Below are positions 34,005 to 41,964 of a DNA stretch of 64,000 nucleotides, piece after piece. Numbering within the stretch: the first letter of the stretch is position 1; each line of letters opens with the position of its first letter. The translations under genes and the position numbers were made by a program. The notes below the pieces were generated by a model. The model searched no databases. It was not told where the DNA came from and saw only the letters and a list, made by a program, of their open reading frames with translations. This stretch comes from Brevibacillus brevis (GTDB taxonomy: Bacteria > Bacillota > Bacilli > Brevibacillales > Brevibacillaceae): the NCBI RefSeq assembly GCF_001039275.2, contig NZ_CP030117.1:924001-988000 (forward strand). Reading direction: 5' to 3'.

Positions 34005-34802
34005 ATGAAGATTGCGACTGTACTGCGAAATGACGATTTTACACGAGAAGTGGAACAAGCATTAAAAGAAAAGCTCCATGCAGCCAATAGCCCATTTACC
34101 TTTGTGAAGGGACCAGGTGAGCAGCCGGATATGGTGTTGTCCATCGGGGGAGACGGGACACTTTTGGAGGCCGTCCATCAATACGGAATCGAGCCGTCTT
34201 ATGTGGGGATTCATACGGGACATCTCGGCTTCTATGCGGACTGGCGGCCTGAGGAGCTGGACGAATTCGTTGAACGTCTGATGAACGATGAGCCTCTGAT
34301 CGCGGAATACCCGACGGTCCAATGCCGGATTAGTACAAGAGATGGAAAGCAGTATGAAAAGTGGGCGTTGAATGAAATGGTTTTGCGTAACGCGAATTTG
34401 TCTACCTTGGTGTCGTGCGTCTATATAAACGGCGATGAGCTGGAGACGTTTCGCGGTGACGGCTTGATCGTTTCATCACCTTCAGGAAGTACAGCCTACA
34501 ACAAGGCCGTGGACGGAGCGATTGTTCATCCGTCTATTGAGGCGATTCAGTTGTCCGAGATCGCTTCGATCAATAACCAGGCGTATCGGACGATCAACAG
34601 CTCGCTCGTATTGCCGAAGCATCATGAAGTAGAGCTGATCGTCATGAATCCTGAGATTATGATCGGCTTGGATCGTGAGCAGGCTGTATGGAGAGATGTG
34701 TGTTCCATTCGTTGCCGAGTGGGACCTGACAAAGTGAAATTCGCTCGCTACAAGCGACTGACGTTTTGGGGGCGGGTTCGTAATTCGTTTATATCCGGAT
34801 AG
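34005..34802 (+). CDS. nadK: NAD kinase
   Basis: NAD kinase phosphorylates NAD to NADP in the cytoplasm. The catalytic motif VLSIGGDGTLLEAVH (Asp near residue 48) and the second site KWALNEMVLRN, plus SSPSGSTAYNKAVDGAIVHP, are all present. The 265-residue length equals the short Bacillus NadF/PpnK form. GTGAGGGCAG precedes the ATG. The gene is followed within 26 bp by the MOSC gene on the same strand, with MOSC, YbaK and a membrane-anchored protein forming an overlapping run. Confidence 0.95.
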   Translation: MKIATVLRNDDFTREVEQALKEKLHAANSPFTFVKGPGEQPDMVLSIGGDGTLLEAVHQYGIEPSYVGIHTGHLGFYADWRPEELDEFVERLMNDEPLIAEYPTVQCRISTRDGKQYEKWALNEMVLRNANLSTLVSCVYINGDELETFRGDGLIVSSPSGSTAYNKAVDGAIVHPSIEAIQLSEIASINNQAYRTINSSLVLPKHHEVELIVMNPEIMIGLDREQAVWRDVCSIRCRVGPDKVKFARYKRLTFWGRVRNSFISG

Positions 34803-34827
34803 AGAAAGCGTTGGGGAGGGGAACCAA

Positions 34828-35565
34828 ATGAAAAAAGTAGGAACACTGCAGACCATTTTCCGTCATCCTGTCAAAGGGATGCGGGGGGAAGAGCTATCAT
34901 CAAGTACGGTCGATGAATTTGGCTTGTATGGAGACCGTGCCTATTATTTTTGGGATCATGCCCGTCAAGGTAAGTATCTCAGTGCGGATGTTGTGCCTGC
35001 TCTTATCGGGTATCACGCCAGCATGAGCGAAGGGACAGGAAAAGAAGCGTATCCGCCGATTCGGATTGAAGCCCGAGATGGCAGTGTACATACGTGGGAT
35101 GATGCTTTATTTGCCCATGTCGCAGAGACGGCGAAGCGCTCCATTACGCCTATGATTAGTAGTCCGCAAGAAGGTGGCGTGAACTGGGAAGACCACATTC
35201 TGCTGGTTACGGATGCCTCTCTTAGAGAGATCGCACGGCAGATTGGCGCAGAACAGATAGATCCACGACGTTTTCGGGGGAATTTGGTCGTGGTCCTGGA
35301 GGATGATGAGCCGTTTGCGGAAGACAAATGGATCGGCAAACAGATCAAAATCAATGATGTGACCTTGCAAGTCAACAAGCACTGTGAGCGCTGTGTATAT
35401 GTCAATATCGACCCAGATACGTTGGCGATGACTCCTGCCGTATTGAAGGCATGCGTCAAGCGTCACAATAATCACTTCGGTGTATATGCTTCGGTTGTCA
35501 CGACAGGCAGTGTGTCACAAGGCGATGATGTTTTTTTAGTGGAGATGGGAAGTGACGGGGAATGA
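34828..35565 (+). CDS. MOSC domain protein
   Basis: 245 residues of the MOSC superfamily (molybdenum cofactor sulfurase C-terminal). The N-terminal IFRHPVKGMRGEEL is the usual MOSC N-barrel start, RRFRGNLVVVLED lies in the core, and HCERCVYVNIDPDTLAMTP carries the conserved Cys that holds the sulfur or Moco ligand in mARC/YiiM relatives. It may bind molybdenum cofactor or handle N-hydroxylated compounds. GGGAGGGGAAC precedes the ATG. It overlaps the following YbaK gene by 4 nt. Confidence 0.88.
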   Translation: MKKVGTLQTIFRHPVKGMRGEELSSSTVDEFGLYGDRAYYFWDHARQGKYLSADVVPALIGYHASMSEGTGKEAYPPIRIEARDGSVHTWDDALFAHVAETAKRSITPMISSPQEGGVNWEDHILLVTDASLREIARQIGAEQIDPRRFRGNLVVVLEDDEPFAEDKWIGKQIKINDVTLQVNKHCERCVYVNIDPDTLAMTPAVLKACVKRHNNHFGVYASVVTTGSVSQGDDVFLVEMGSDGE

Positions 35566-36050
35566 TTGCAAGCCCTCTGGAAAAGGTTCGCAGTTACGTA
35601 CAACGCTATGACTCGAGCATCGAGCCGATATTGTTTGAACAGCCCTTACCTACGTCCGAAGTGGCTGCGCAGGCATTAGGTGTCGAGATTGGCCAAATTG
35701 CAAAGTCAATTTTGTTTCGGGTAGATGAGCAGTTCGCCTTGTTCGTGGCAGCAGGCGACGTACGTGTCCATCCCAAGCAAGTGAAGGCAGCTTTTGGCCA
35801 AGGAAAGCCAAAGATGGCTACACCGGAAGAGGTAGAAAAAATGACAGGCTTTCGTGTTGGAGCGGTTTGTCCGTTTGCTTTACAGGAAGAAGTGCCTGTC
35901 TATGTGGATCGGTCCTTGAAACGCTTTGCTGTGGTTTATACAGCGGCTGGCATCGCTGAATCGCTTTTACCGGTATCTTATGAAGCCTTGTTGGAGATGA
36001 CAGGGGCGAAAGAAATCGATGCCGCTTCGGCAGAAGGGAGCGCATCATGA
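35562..36050 (+). CDS. YbaK/EbsC-type aminoacyl-tRNA deacylase
   Basis: 162 residues with the YbaK/ProX fold. Visible are AAQALGVEIGQIAKSILFRV with the conserved Lys (KSI), DVRVHPKQVKAAFG, TGFRVGAVCPFAL with the GxxP-type loop, and a final IAESLLPVSYEALLEMTGA. The family hydrolyses mischarged tRNA such as Cys- or Ala-tRNA(Pro). The ATG overlaps the MOSC stop (ATGA), and its stop overlaps the next start, so the three genes are translated as a chain. Confidence 0.9.
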   Translation: MIASPLEKVRSYVQRYDSSIEPILFEQPLPTSEVAAQALGVEIGQIAKSILFRVDEQFALFVAAGDVRVHPKQVKAAFGQGKPKMATPEEVEKMTGFRVGAVCPFALQEEVPVYVDRSLKRFAVVYTAAGIAESLLPVSYEALLEMTGAKEIDAASAEGSAS

Positions 36051-36610
36051 AAAAGGTTGCAGTCGCCATCGCAGTAGTAGCCATCGTCGTAGTCGCGGGT
36101 CTTTCCATGCTGGGAATGTCTAATCAAACGACTGCAATTGAAAACAACATCTCCCATTCTGCTTCCTCGTTTAAAGAGATGACAACAGACACGTATCTGA
36201 GTCATTACAACAAAATCAAAGAAGAGTTAGCTGTGAAAGGAATTCATACCCTGCCTTTTCAGCTTGAGCTGGACAAGCAAACGAATTACTACCGCTTTTA
36301 TTATCCAAAACAAGAAAGTGCGGCAAATGAAAAAGCGATATGGGTAAGCGTCATGCTGAGCGGTGATCAAAAAACAATAGACGGTATCATGTATGAAGGG
36401 GTTCCTGACGTTCATACAGTGAAGGCGATGATCCAAGCTACTGGACTTAACTGGACACCGGAGCTGGATCAGTTCATTGCGGTTACCAACGTTGCAAAAA
36501 CGCCAAAAGAAATGGTTGTTTCCGATGTGAAGGTAACGATTGAAGGAACGTCAACACAAATAAAAGTAATGGTTGACCCCGTGAAATTAGAAGCTCCGAA
36601 AAAATTATAA
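36047..36610 (+). CDS. Hypothetical membrane-anchored exported protein
   Basis: 187 residues. An uncleaved or signal helix (VAVAIAVVAIVVVAGLSMLG) is followed by a soluble part with FKEMTTDTYLSHYNKIKEEL, LPFQLELDKQTNYYRFYYPK and WVSVMLSGDQKTIDGIMYEG. I do not recognise the family. The ATG overlaps the YbaK stop by 4 nt, so it is cotranslated with cytoplasmic enzymes despite being exported. A strong terminator follows. No function can be offered. Confidence 0.75.
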   Translation: MKKVAVAIAVVAIVVVAGLSMLGMSNQTTAIENNISHSASSFKEMTTDTYLSHYNKIKEELAVKGIHTLPFQLELDKQTNYYRFYYPKQESAANEKAIWVSVMLSGDQKTIDGIMYEGVPDVHTVKAMIQATGLNWTPELDQFIAVTNVAKTPKEMVVSDVKVTIEGTSTQIKVMVDPVKLEAPKKL

Positions 36611-36619
36611 TGCTGAATG

Positions 36620-36661
36620 AAAAAGTGGTTGGCAGGAGGCTATGGCTGCGCAACCACTTTT
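36620..36661. terminator. Bidirectional intrinsic terminator
   Basis: AAAAGTGGTTG and CAACCACTTTT arms across a 19-nt loop between converging genes. Confidence 0.85.
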
Positions 36662-36673
36662 CGTTGTTGTAGT

Positions 36674-37927
36674 TTAGCTGCAAGGAGAGGACTCGCGTTT
36701 CAAAACGATTTGGAATAGCCTCCCATAAAGAAAGGCACTTAAGAGGGAGCATAACAAGATAAACCCAAAAACGCCAATCGGCATGATCCACTCCGAAAGA
36801 ATGACGGTCACGGGAGCGAGGAAGCGGCCGAGCGAGTACTGCAGGTTAGCGGCACCCATGTACTGTCCTCGTGCATGTTCTGGTGCGTATTTGCTGACGA
36901 AGCTCTGCTCGACCGGAGTTCGCATCACTTCCCCTACTGTAAAAATGACCACGCATCCGAACAACAGCCATGCATTCGTCGTGAATCCCACCAAAAACAT
37001 GCCTATGCCAAATAGCAAGGAGGACAAGAGGAAGACATTCCGATCGCTCCAGTTCTCAAACCATTTGGTAACAGGCAGGGCACACAGAACAAACAGAAGG
37101 CCGCTGATTCCCAGCATCCATCCGAAAATCTCCGTACTGCTAAGCGAGAGTGACCAGGTATTCCACGAAAGCAGTGTCTGCGCTGGAACGAATTCCTTTA
37201 CATAGACTGCCAAAAATAAATCGAGCTGCACGATTGCAATCGTTATCAGCATGCCTGCGAAAATATAGATGGCAAAAGCTTTGTCGCGTAGAATGACAGC
37301 ATAGCTCTGCCATTGCTCCTTCATAACGGAAGGGAAATGGATAGAGGCGACAGAGCTTTTTACGGTCGGTGGCAGTGTCTCTCTCACATTAATCCAGATC
37401 GCAATCGAATACAAAAAAGTGACAAGCGCACAAGTCCACAGCAGTTCACTGCGGTATTGAAAGAAAAAGATGGCCCCCAAGGCGGGTCCCAATACGGCGC
37501 CAATGTTCATAGCTGTAACGAAGGTAGCGAAGGTTCTGCGTCTGTCTTTTTCGGAGGTGAGATCAGCGACCATCGCAGAGCTCGCCGGGCTGTATATCGC
37601 TTTGCCGAGCCCGATTCCAATAAACGCAAGATAATCGATCCAAGAGGAGAGGGAGAAGGCAAACAGAACAAACATGCTTGCCTGCAAAAATGCTCCTGAA
37701 AGCATGACGTATCGACGACCAAAGCGATCAGCTAGATAGCCGCCAAAAAGATTGCCGATCATACTCATAATCGGTGGCACTGTCATGAGTAACCCGGCAA
37801 CATTTTTGCCAAAGGTATCACTAAAGTGGAGGGTAAGAAAGGGAAAGTACATCCAAAACAACAGGTTAAAAAGCGTCTCGCCGATCAATCGGGTCTTCAA
37901 ATTCAGATCCCACTTCAGCCATTGCAC
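36674..37927 (-). CDS. MFS transporter (DHA1-like drug efflux)
   Basis: About 417 residues with twelve hydrophobic segments. GNLFGGYLADRFGRRYVML is the A-motif between helices 2 and 3, and NIGAVLGPALGAIFFF is a motif C-like segment typical of drug/proton antiporters. The GTG at 37927 is taken as start because AGGAGG is 10 nt upstream and QWLKWDLNLKTRLIGE then opens the protein; the upstream GTG at 37969 lacks a site and belongs to a hairpin arm. Substrate unknown. It is a single gene converging on the nadK cluster. Confidence 0.88.
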   Translation of the reverse strand: MQWLKWDLNLKTRLIGETLFNLLFWMYFPFLTLHFSDTFGKNVAGLLMTVPPIMSMIGNLFGGYLADRFGRRYVMLSGAFLQASMFVLFAFSLSSWIDYLAFIGIGLGKAIYSPASSAMVADLTSEKDRRRTFATFVTAMNIGAVLGPALGAIFFFQYRSELLWTCALVTFLYSIAIWINVRETLPPTVKSSVASIHFPSVMKEQWQSYAVILRDKAFAIYIFAGMLITIAIVQLDLFLAVYVKEFVPAQTLLSWNTWSLSLSSTEIFGWMLGISGLLFVLCALPVTKWFENWSDRNVFLLSSLLFGIGMFLVGFTTNAWLLFGCVVIFTVGEVMRTPVEQSFVSKYAPEHARGQYMGAANLQYSLGRFLAPVTVILSEWIMPIGVFGFILLCSLLSAFLYGRLFQIVLKRESSPCS

Positions 37928-37930
37928 AGC

Positions 37931-37971
37931 AGGTGTACCTCCTGTTTTTGATTCCCTGGCCAGGTACACCT
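37931..37971 (-). promoter_or_regulatory. Leader hairpin covering the MFS ribosome binding site
   Basis: On the minus strand AGGTGTACCT (37971-37962) pairs perfectly with AGGTACACCT (37940-37931), 21 nt apart. The second arm contains the last AGG of the AGGAGG site (37943-37938) three bases from the start codon GTG. Folding would hide the site, as in translationally controlled resistance genes. No leader peptide was identified. Confidence 0.55.
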
Positions 37972-38104
37972 ACTTTAGTGCAAATTTTCAAAAAGATATA
38001 GACTTATAATCATCCGTCGGGTACACTAATATCATAAGGGCTAAGGGATTAGACCCTGACTTAAGATGTGCCACTTTTAGGTATTCGCTTCCTACACAAC
38101 AAAT

Positions 38105-38141
38105 AAGCCGACACTTCCTTGTGGAAAGGGGTGTCGGCTTT
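38105..38141. terminator. Intrinsic terminator after GNAT gene
   Basis: AAGCCGACAC and GTGTCGGCTT arms around TTCCTTGTGGAAAGG, with T/A runs on both sides. Confidence 0.85.
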
Positions 38142-38151
38142 TCGCATGCTG

Positions 38152-38643
38152 TTACTTGACCATCCATTGATAAAAATGAACATCGTGCCACTCTCCGAAT
38201 TTAAATCCCACCTCTTGAAACTTCCCTGCCAAGGAAAAGCCGAATTTCTCGTGCAGCTTCACACTGGCATCATTGCCACCTACGATTCCGCTCACGATCG
38301 TGTGGTATTCGAGTTGTTTGGCGCGCTCCAGAATCGCACTCATCAAGGCAGTGCCGACACCTTTCCCGCTTTGATCAGGGGCGATATAAATAGACAGTTC
38401 CGTAGATTTTTGATAGGCGGGCTTCTCACGGAAAACGGACAGACTGCAATATCCGATCACTTTCCCTTCGTATTCGGCGACGATGATCGGATGTTTGCCA
38501 CCGTGCTTGTGAAACCACACTTCACGCTGGGCCAAGGTCTGTGGCTCCAAGTCAAATGTTGCAACAAGGTTTTCCACCGCGTAGTTGTAAATAGCGAGCA
38601 TAGTGGGCAGGTCACCCAGAACTGCGTCTCTGATCTGTAACAT
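38152..38643 (-). CDS. GNAT acetyltransferase, phosphinothricin acetyltransferase-like
   Basis: A 163-residue GNAT enzyme. LQIRDAVLGDLPTMLAIYNY opens the fold, STELSIYIAPDQSGKGVGTA is the acetyl-CoA pyrophosphate loop, and GNDASVKLHEKFGF is motif B; the order and FAXXGXKFGXWHDVXXXQ end fit the PAT/Bar and YncA/MnaT-type amino acid acetyltransferases. Acetylation of phosphinothricin-like analogues or methionine derivatives is the usual role. A terminator lies downstream. Natural substrate unknown. Confidence 0.88.
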   Translation of the reverse strand: MLQIRDAVLGDLPTMLAIYNYAVENLVATFDLEPQTLAQREVWFHKHGGKHPIIVAEYEGKVIGYCSLSVFREKPAYQKSTELSIYIAPDQSGKGVGTALMSAILERAKQLEYHTIVSGIVGGNDASVKLHEKFGFSLAGKFQEVGFKFGEWHDVHFYQWMVK

Positions 38644-38698
38644 GATATTCTCTCCTCATGTTGGTTGGTAGGACTTGTTGAACTTATTCGAACTACTT

Positions 38699-39406
38699 CT
38701 AGCGTACGGCCTCGTAAACCTGCCGCAGATTTGTAAAGCCTTGGGATTGTGCTTTTACCAAATACTTCGCCCAGAGAGCACCAGCGGCAACAGCGTCACA
38801 GTAAGCGTGATGCCTGCGTGAGATCGGGATGTCGTGTGCCGTACAGAGTGCGTCCAGCGAGCCGTTGCCAATGGGATTACTCAACAATCGGATGAGCAGC
38901 ATCGTATCCAGCATGCGGTGCGTAAGCGGACGTCGGCTCGTTTTCCAAAGCCCAGATCGTAAAAATTCACGCTCATGGCGAGAATGATGGGCGACGAGCG
39001 GACGATCTCCGACGAATTGAAAAAAACGGGACAAAGCTTCTAATAGCGGCGGGGCATCGGCAACCATATCATCGGTAATCCCTGTGAGAGAGCGGATGTG
39101 TGGAGGAATCGCCCGCCCGGGATTGACCAGCGTATAAAAAGAATCACCAAGGAGGAGGTGCTCTCCTCTCATGGCGACGGCTCCCATCGAGATAATCGCG
39201 TCTCCGTGATCGGGATAAAAACCGGTCGTTTCCAGATCGACGACGACAACCTCTAGATCGTGCAGAGGAATATCGGCACTGGAATCGACTGGTTTATTCG
39301 CTTTGGAGATGGAGCGCAAATAGGCGATGTGCTGTTTGTCATCTGTTATATCTGGAAGAGCCTGACTCATATGCCAAATACGATCAAATAAATCCCATTT
39401 TGCCAC
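38699..39406 (-). CDS. DEDDh 3'-5' exonuclease (DnaQ-like)
   Basis: 235 residues with the three exonuclease motifs: VVVDLETTGF (DxE, about residue 56), a central HSRHEREFL region with the second Asp-equivalent acid, and HHAYCDAVAAG (HxxxD, about 200). It resembles stand-alone DNA polymerase III epsilon-like nucleases. The GTG at 39406 has ATAGGAGG 8 nt upstream. It follows a DUF294 nucleotidyltransferase gene by 12 nt and, further up, the ammonium transporter gene, so the three likely share a transcript. Substrate (RNA, DNA or dinucleotide) is open. Confidence 0.88.
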   Translation of the reverse strand: MAKWDLFDRIWHMSQALPDITDDKQHIAYLRSISKANKPVDSSADIPLHDLEVVVVDLETTGFYPDHGDAIISMGAVAMRGEHLLLGDSFYTLVNPGRAIPPHIRSLTGITDDMVADAPPLLEALSRFFQFVGDRPLVAHHSRHEREFLRSGLWKTSRRPLTHRMLDTMLLIRLLSNPIGNGSLDALCTAHDIPISRRHHAYCDAVAAGALWAKYLVKAQSQGFTNLRQVYEAVR

Positions 39407-39418
39407 GCAAATCGCCTC

Positions 39419-40588
39419 CTATCCCCCAAAAACGGACGGGAGCTTTTCTGTCATTTTTTGCAGGCGGATCGCTAGCTTCATTGACTGTCGCACCATCACT
39501 TGGGTGTCAGGAGAAAGCTCCCCTAGTTTGATATAGCTATTGCTCGTGTATTGCCCATCTTCCCAATGGAGGGGAGCAATCAGTCGCAGACCTTGAATTT
39601 GTCGGAAGTACGCGGCTACCTCGTCACAGAAGCTTTTGCTCCAGACTCCTTTTTCGCCGAGTAGATCCAATCGTTCCAAGGTAGAGCTGGCAAAGATGCC
39701 ATGCGCCAGGGCAAAATGCCGTACGCAATTCACCAGTGGCAAATAAATGCCGTACTTCACATTGATGGCGCCGCGGAAGCGTCCATGGACCTCAGGTAAA
39801 ACTCTGCCGAATATTCCGAGTGGCACCCGATAATGCAAAGTATTGCTCACCAGTCGATTTAGCAAGAAGCCATTCCCTGCAAGCAATTGACGGAAGCGGT
39901 CATGGACGGGAGTAAAAATGGCAGATTCGCCCCATAAGACACGCACATCACTTGCGAGCAGTAAATAACGAGCGTTTTCCCAGATGGGGTGAGAGACCCA
40001 TCTGTCTATTTGGTCCAGCCATTGTTCGGTGCTGCCTCGCCATTTTGGAGAGAGGCAAGTGACATTCCCTTGGCAGGGAGGATAGCCGGCTACCTCCAAG
40101 CCAGCAACGATCGTCGCTCCCAGCAACTGAAAGTAGCCATGTATCTTTTCTGTGTCCTGTTCGCCCAGATGATCTGGCAGTTGATAGACGAGGCCGTTAT
40201 CCTGATCGCTGATGAGTGCTTGCTCTGACCGGCCACCACTGCCGAATTGCAAAAAGGCAAAGGGGACGGGAGGGGTACCCAAGCCCCTTTTGGCAAGGTC
40301 GTTCACTGCGAGGAGCACCCCTTGTCGGATGAGATTGTCGTGAATCAGATTGACGACGATCGAAAAGGGGGCCAATTCCCCTGCGCGATTCAATGGACGC
40401 AAGACAGAGGGATTCAGCAATTCTCGTCGCAATAAGGCCAGCTCGCCAAAGGAGTCAACATTCCGTATTTTTTCCACTTGTTCAGGTGAGAGAGTGAGAG
40501 GTGCTGCTTTGAGTAGATGCAGCCGGTCGTACGCGTTCAGGCTGGAGTAGTTCGGGATAGCCGTATCCCCCGTGTTCGCTAAGGTCAA
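39419..40588 (-). CDS. DUF294/GlnD-like nucleotidyltransferase
   Basis: A cytoplasmic protein of about 389 residues. FAFLQFGSGGRSEQALISDQ and the following DNGLVY form the nucleotidyltransferase site of the DUF294 family (GSxxRxE.....D.D), related to the uridylyltransferase domain of GlnD. The second half (FLLNRLVSNTLHYRVPLG; GRFRGAINVKYGIYLPLVNC) is the DUF294 C-terminal domain. No CBS or cyclic-nucleotide domain is present. The start is uncertain: a TTG at 40588 has GAGGTGG upstream but overlaps the ammonium transporter by about 100 nt, and a GTG at 40477 would avoid overlap but lacks a site. Its place behind amt suggests nitrogen signalling. Confidence 0.8.
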   Translation of the reverse strand: MTLANTGDTAIPNYSSLNAYDRLHLLKAAPLTLSPEQVEKIRNVDSFGELALLRRELLNPSVLRPLNRAGELAPFSIVVNLIHDNLIRQGVLLAVNDLAKRGLGTPPVPFAFLQFGSGGRSEQALISDQDNGLVYQLPDHLGEQDTEKIHGYFQLLGATIVAGLEVAGYPPCQGNVTCLSPKWRGSTEQWLDQIDRWVSHPIWENARYLLLASDVRVLWGESAIFTPVHDRFRQLLAGNGFLLNRLVSNTLHYRVPLGIFGRVLPEVHGRFRGAINVKYGIYLPLVNCVRHFALAHGIFASSTLERLDLLGEKGVWSKSFCDEVAAYFRQIQGLRLIAPLHWEDGQYTSNSYIKLGELSPDTQVMVRQSMKLAIRLQKMTEKLPSVFGG

Positions 40589-41816
40589 GACCAACCACCT
40601 CTTCCTCTTCTGTGACTCGCAGGCCAATGGTTACTTTTAACACATACAAAATGATGAAGGCTACTAAGAAGACGTAGAGCGCGGAGCCAGCCAAGCCCAA
40701 CGCTTGAATCCCTAACTGGTGCAGGCCGCCGCCATAAAACAGCCCAGGACCGCCTACGCCGACCTTTTCGGCAAGCTCCGGAGTAGCGAATAAACCCGTG
40801 GACAACGTTCCCCAAATACCAGCCACCCCATGCACGGAAAAAGCGAAGACAGGATCATCAATTCCCATGCGGTCAAACCAAATGGATGTATAGAATGTGA
40901 GAATACCTGACACCGCGCCGATCACGACAGCTGCCCACGGATCGACGAAGGCGCAGGATGCTGTAATCGCGACGAGAGCAGCGAGTACGCCGTTGAGCAT
41001 GCTTGGGATATCTGCTTTTCCCATGACGATCCAGGAGATGGCGAGAGCGGCGACAGCTCCTGCTGCGGTAGCGAGATTGGTAGTGACGGCGATATAGCCG
41101 AAAAATCCAGATGTGCTACCGAGCGTGGAACCGGCGTTAAAGCCGAACCAGCCGATCCAAAGAAACAGGACACCTAAGACAGAGTAGACTTGGTTGTGAC
41201 CAGGAATCAGATTGGAGCTGCCGTCGCGATTGTATTTTCCGATGCGAGGCTTCAAAAGGATAGTGGCGACGAGTGCGACGATGGCACCTTGGAGATGGAC
41301 AACCGTAGAACCAGCGAAGTCTTGCATTCCGAGCTGTGCCAACCAACCGCCGCCCCATACCCAGTGACCGACGACAGGATAGATGAGGACAGTAAACAGT
41401 ACGCTGAAAATAAAATAAATAGACAGCTTGGCGCGTTCAGCAAAACCGCCCCAGGCGATCGCGAGTGAAACGGCCGCAAAAGCGAGCTGAAAGAGGAAGA
41501 GAATCGAGATAGGAACAGTTGCTGCGGAAAAAGCGGAGAAAGCGTCTTTTTGCATGCCGTCAAAAAAGAATCCGGAAAGTCCGATGAAAGAGTTGCCGTC
41601 TCCAAACGTCAGACCAAAGCCAAACGCCCAAAAGACAATCGAGCAGATGCCAAAGGTAAGGACCGTTTTGCCTGCGACGTGACCAGCGTTTTTCATGCGA
41701 GTAGAACCAGCTTCCAGCAGGGCGAATCCAACCTGCATGAGAATAACCAGAATGGCTGAGACCATGACCCATGTGGCGTCAATGGCAGATGAGAGACTTG
41801 CGACAGTAGGTTCCAT
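40482..41816 (-). CDS. amt: Ammonium transporter (Amt/NrgA)
   Basis: 444 residues with eleven membrane helices. Family marks are VMVSAILVILMQVGFALLEA, GSTRMKNAGHVAGKTVL, FAFAAVSLAIAWGGFAERA-like segment, the pore His regions in DFAGSTVVHLQGAIVALVAT and FSVHGVAGIWGTLSTG, and a Ser/Thr/Gln-rich C-terminal tail. It moves ammonium or ammonia into the cell under nitrogen limitation. Two GlnR/TnrA-type boxes lie within 65 bp of the start. No PII (glnK) gene is adjacent; instead a GlnD-like nucleotidyltransferase gene overlaps its 3' end. Confidence 0.95.
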   Translation of the reverse strand: MEPTVASLSSAIDATWVMVSAILVILMQVGFALLEAGSTRMKNAGHVAGKTVLTFGICSIVFWAFGFGLTFGDGNSFIGLSGFFFDGMQKDAFSAFSAATVPISILFLFQLAFAAVSLAIAWGGFAERAKLSIYFIFSVLFTVLIYPVVGHWVWGGGWLAQLGMQDFAGSTVVHLQGAIVALVATILLKPRIGKYNRDGSSNLIPGHNQVYSVLGVLFLWIGWFGFNAGSTLGSTSGFFGYIAVTTNLATAAGAVAALAISWIVMGKADIPSMLNGVLAALVAITASCAFVDPWAAVVIGAVSGILTFYTSIWFDRMGIDDPVFAFSVHGVAGIWGTLSTGLFATPELAEKVGVGGPGLFYGGGLHQLGIQALGLAGSALYVFLVAFIILYVLKVTIGLRVTEEEEVVGLDLSEHGGYGYPELLQPERVRPAASTQSSTSHSLT

Positions 41817-41834
41817 CCATCTACCTCATTTCTG

Positions 41835-41851
41835 TGTCATATAACCTGACA
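41835..41851 (-). promoter_or_regulatory. GlnR/TnrA box 1 upstream of amt
   Basis: TGTCATATAACCTGACA fits TGTNA-N7-TNACA exactly. It is the proximal of two boxes, 19 bases before the amt start. Confidence 0.8.
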
Positions 41852-41863
41852 CTAATTCATTTA

Positions 41864-41880
41864 TGTCAGATTATATGACA
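41864..41880 (-). promoter_or_regulatory. GlnR/TnrA box 2 upstream of amt
   Basis: TGTCAGATTATATGACA fits TGTNA-N7-TNACA exactly; its centre is 29 bp from that of box 1. It predicts control of amt by nitrogen supply. Confidence 0.8.
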
Positions 41881-41924
41881 TGAAAATTCCGGTTGCAATT
41901 GTTTTTTTGCAAATAATGAGAAAA

Positions 41925-41964
41925 CACCAATCCTTCCGTCTTAAGCGGAGGAGGATTGGTGTTG
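41925..41964 (-). terminator. Intrinsic terminator at the end of the MFS gene
   Basis: On the minus strand AACACCAATCCT and AGGATTGGTGTT pair, followed by TTCTCATTATTT. It includes the last codons of the gene. Confidence 0.8.

Noticed and set aside
40589..40627. ATG at 40627 as start of the nucleotidyltransferase
   Set aside because: It would overlap amt by about 145 nt without a ribosome site; the TTG at 40588 has GAGGTGG at good distance, though even that start is uncertain.
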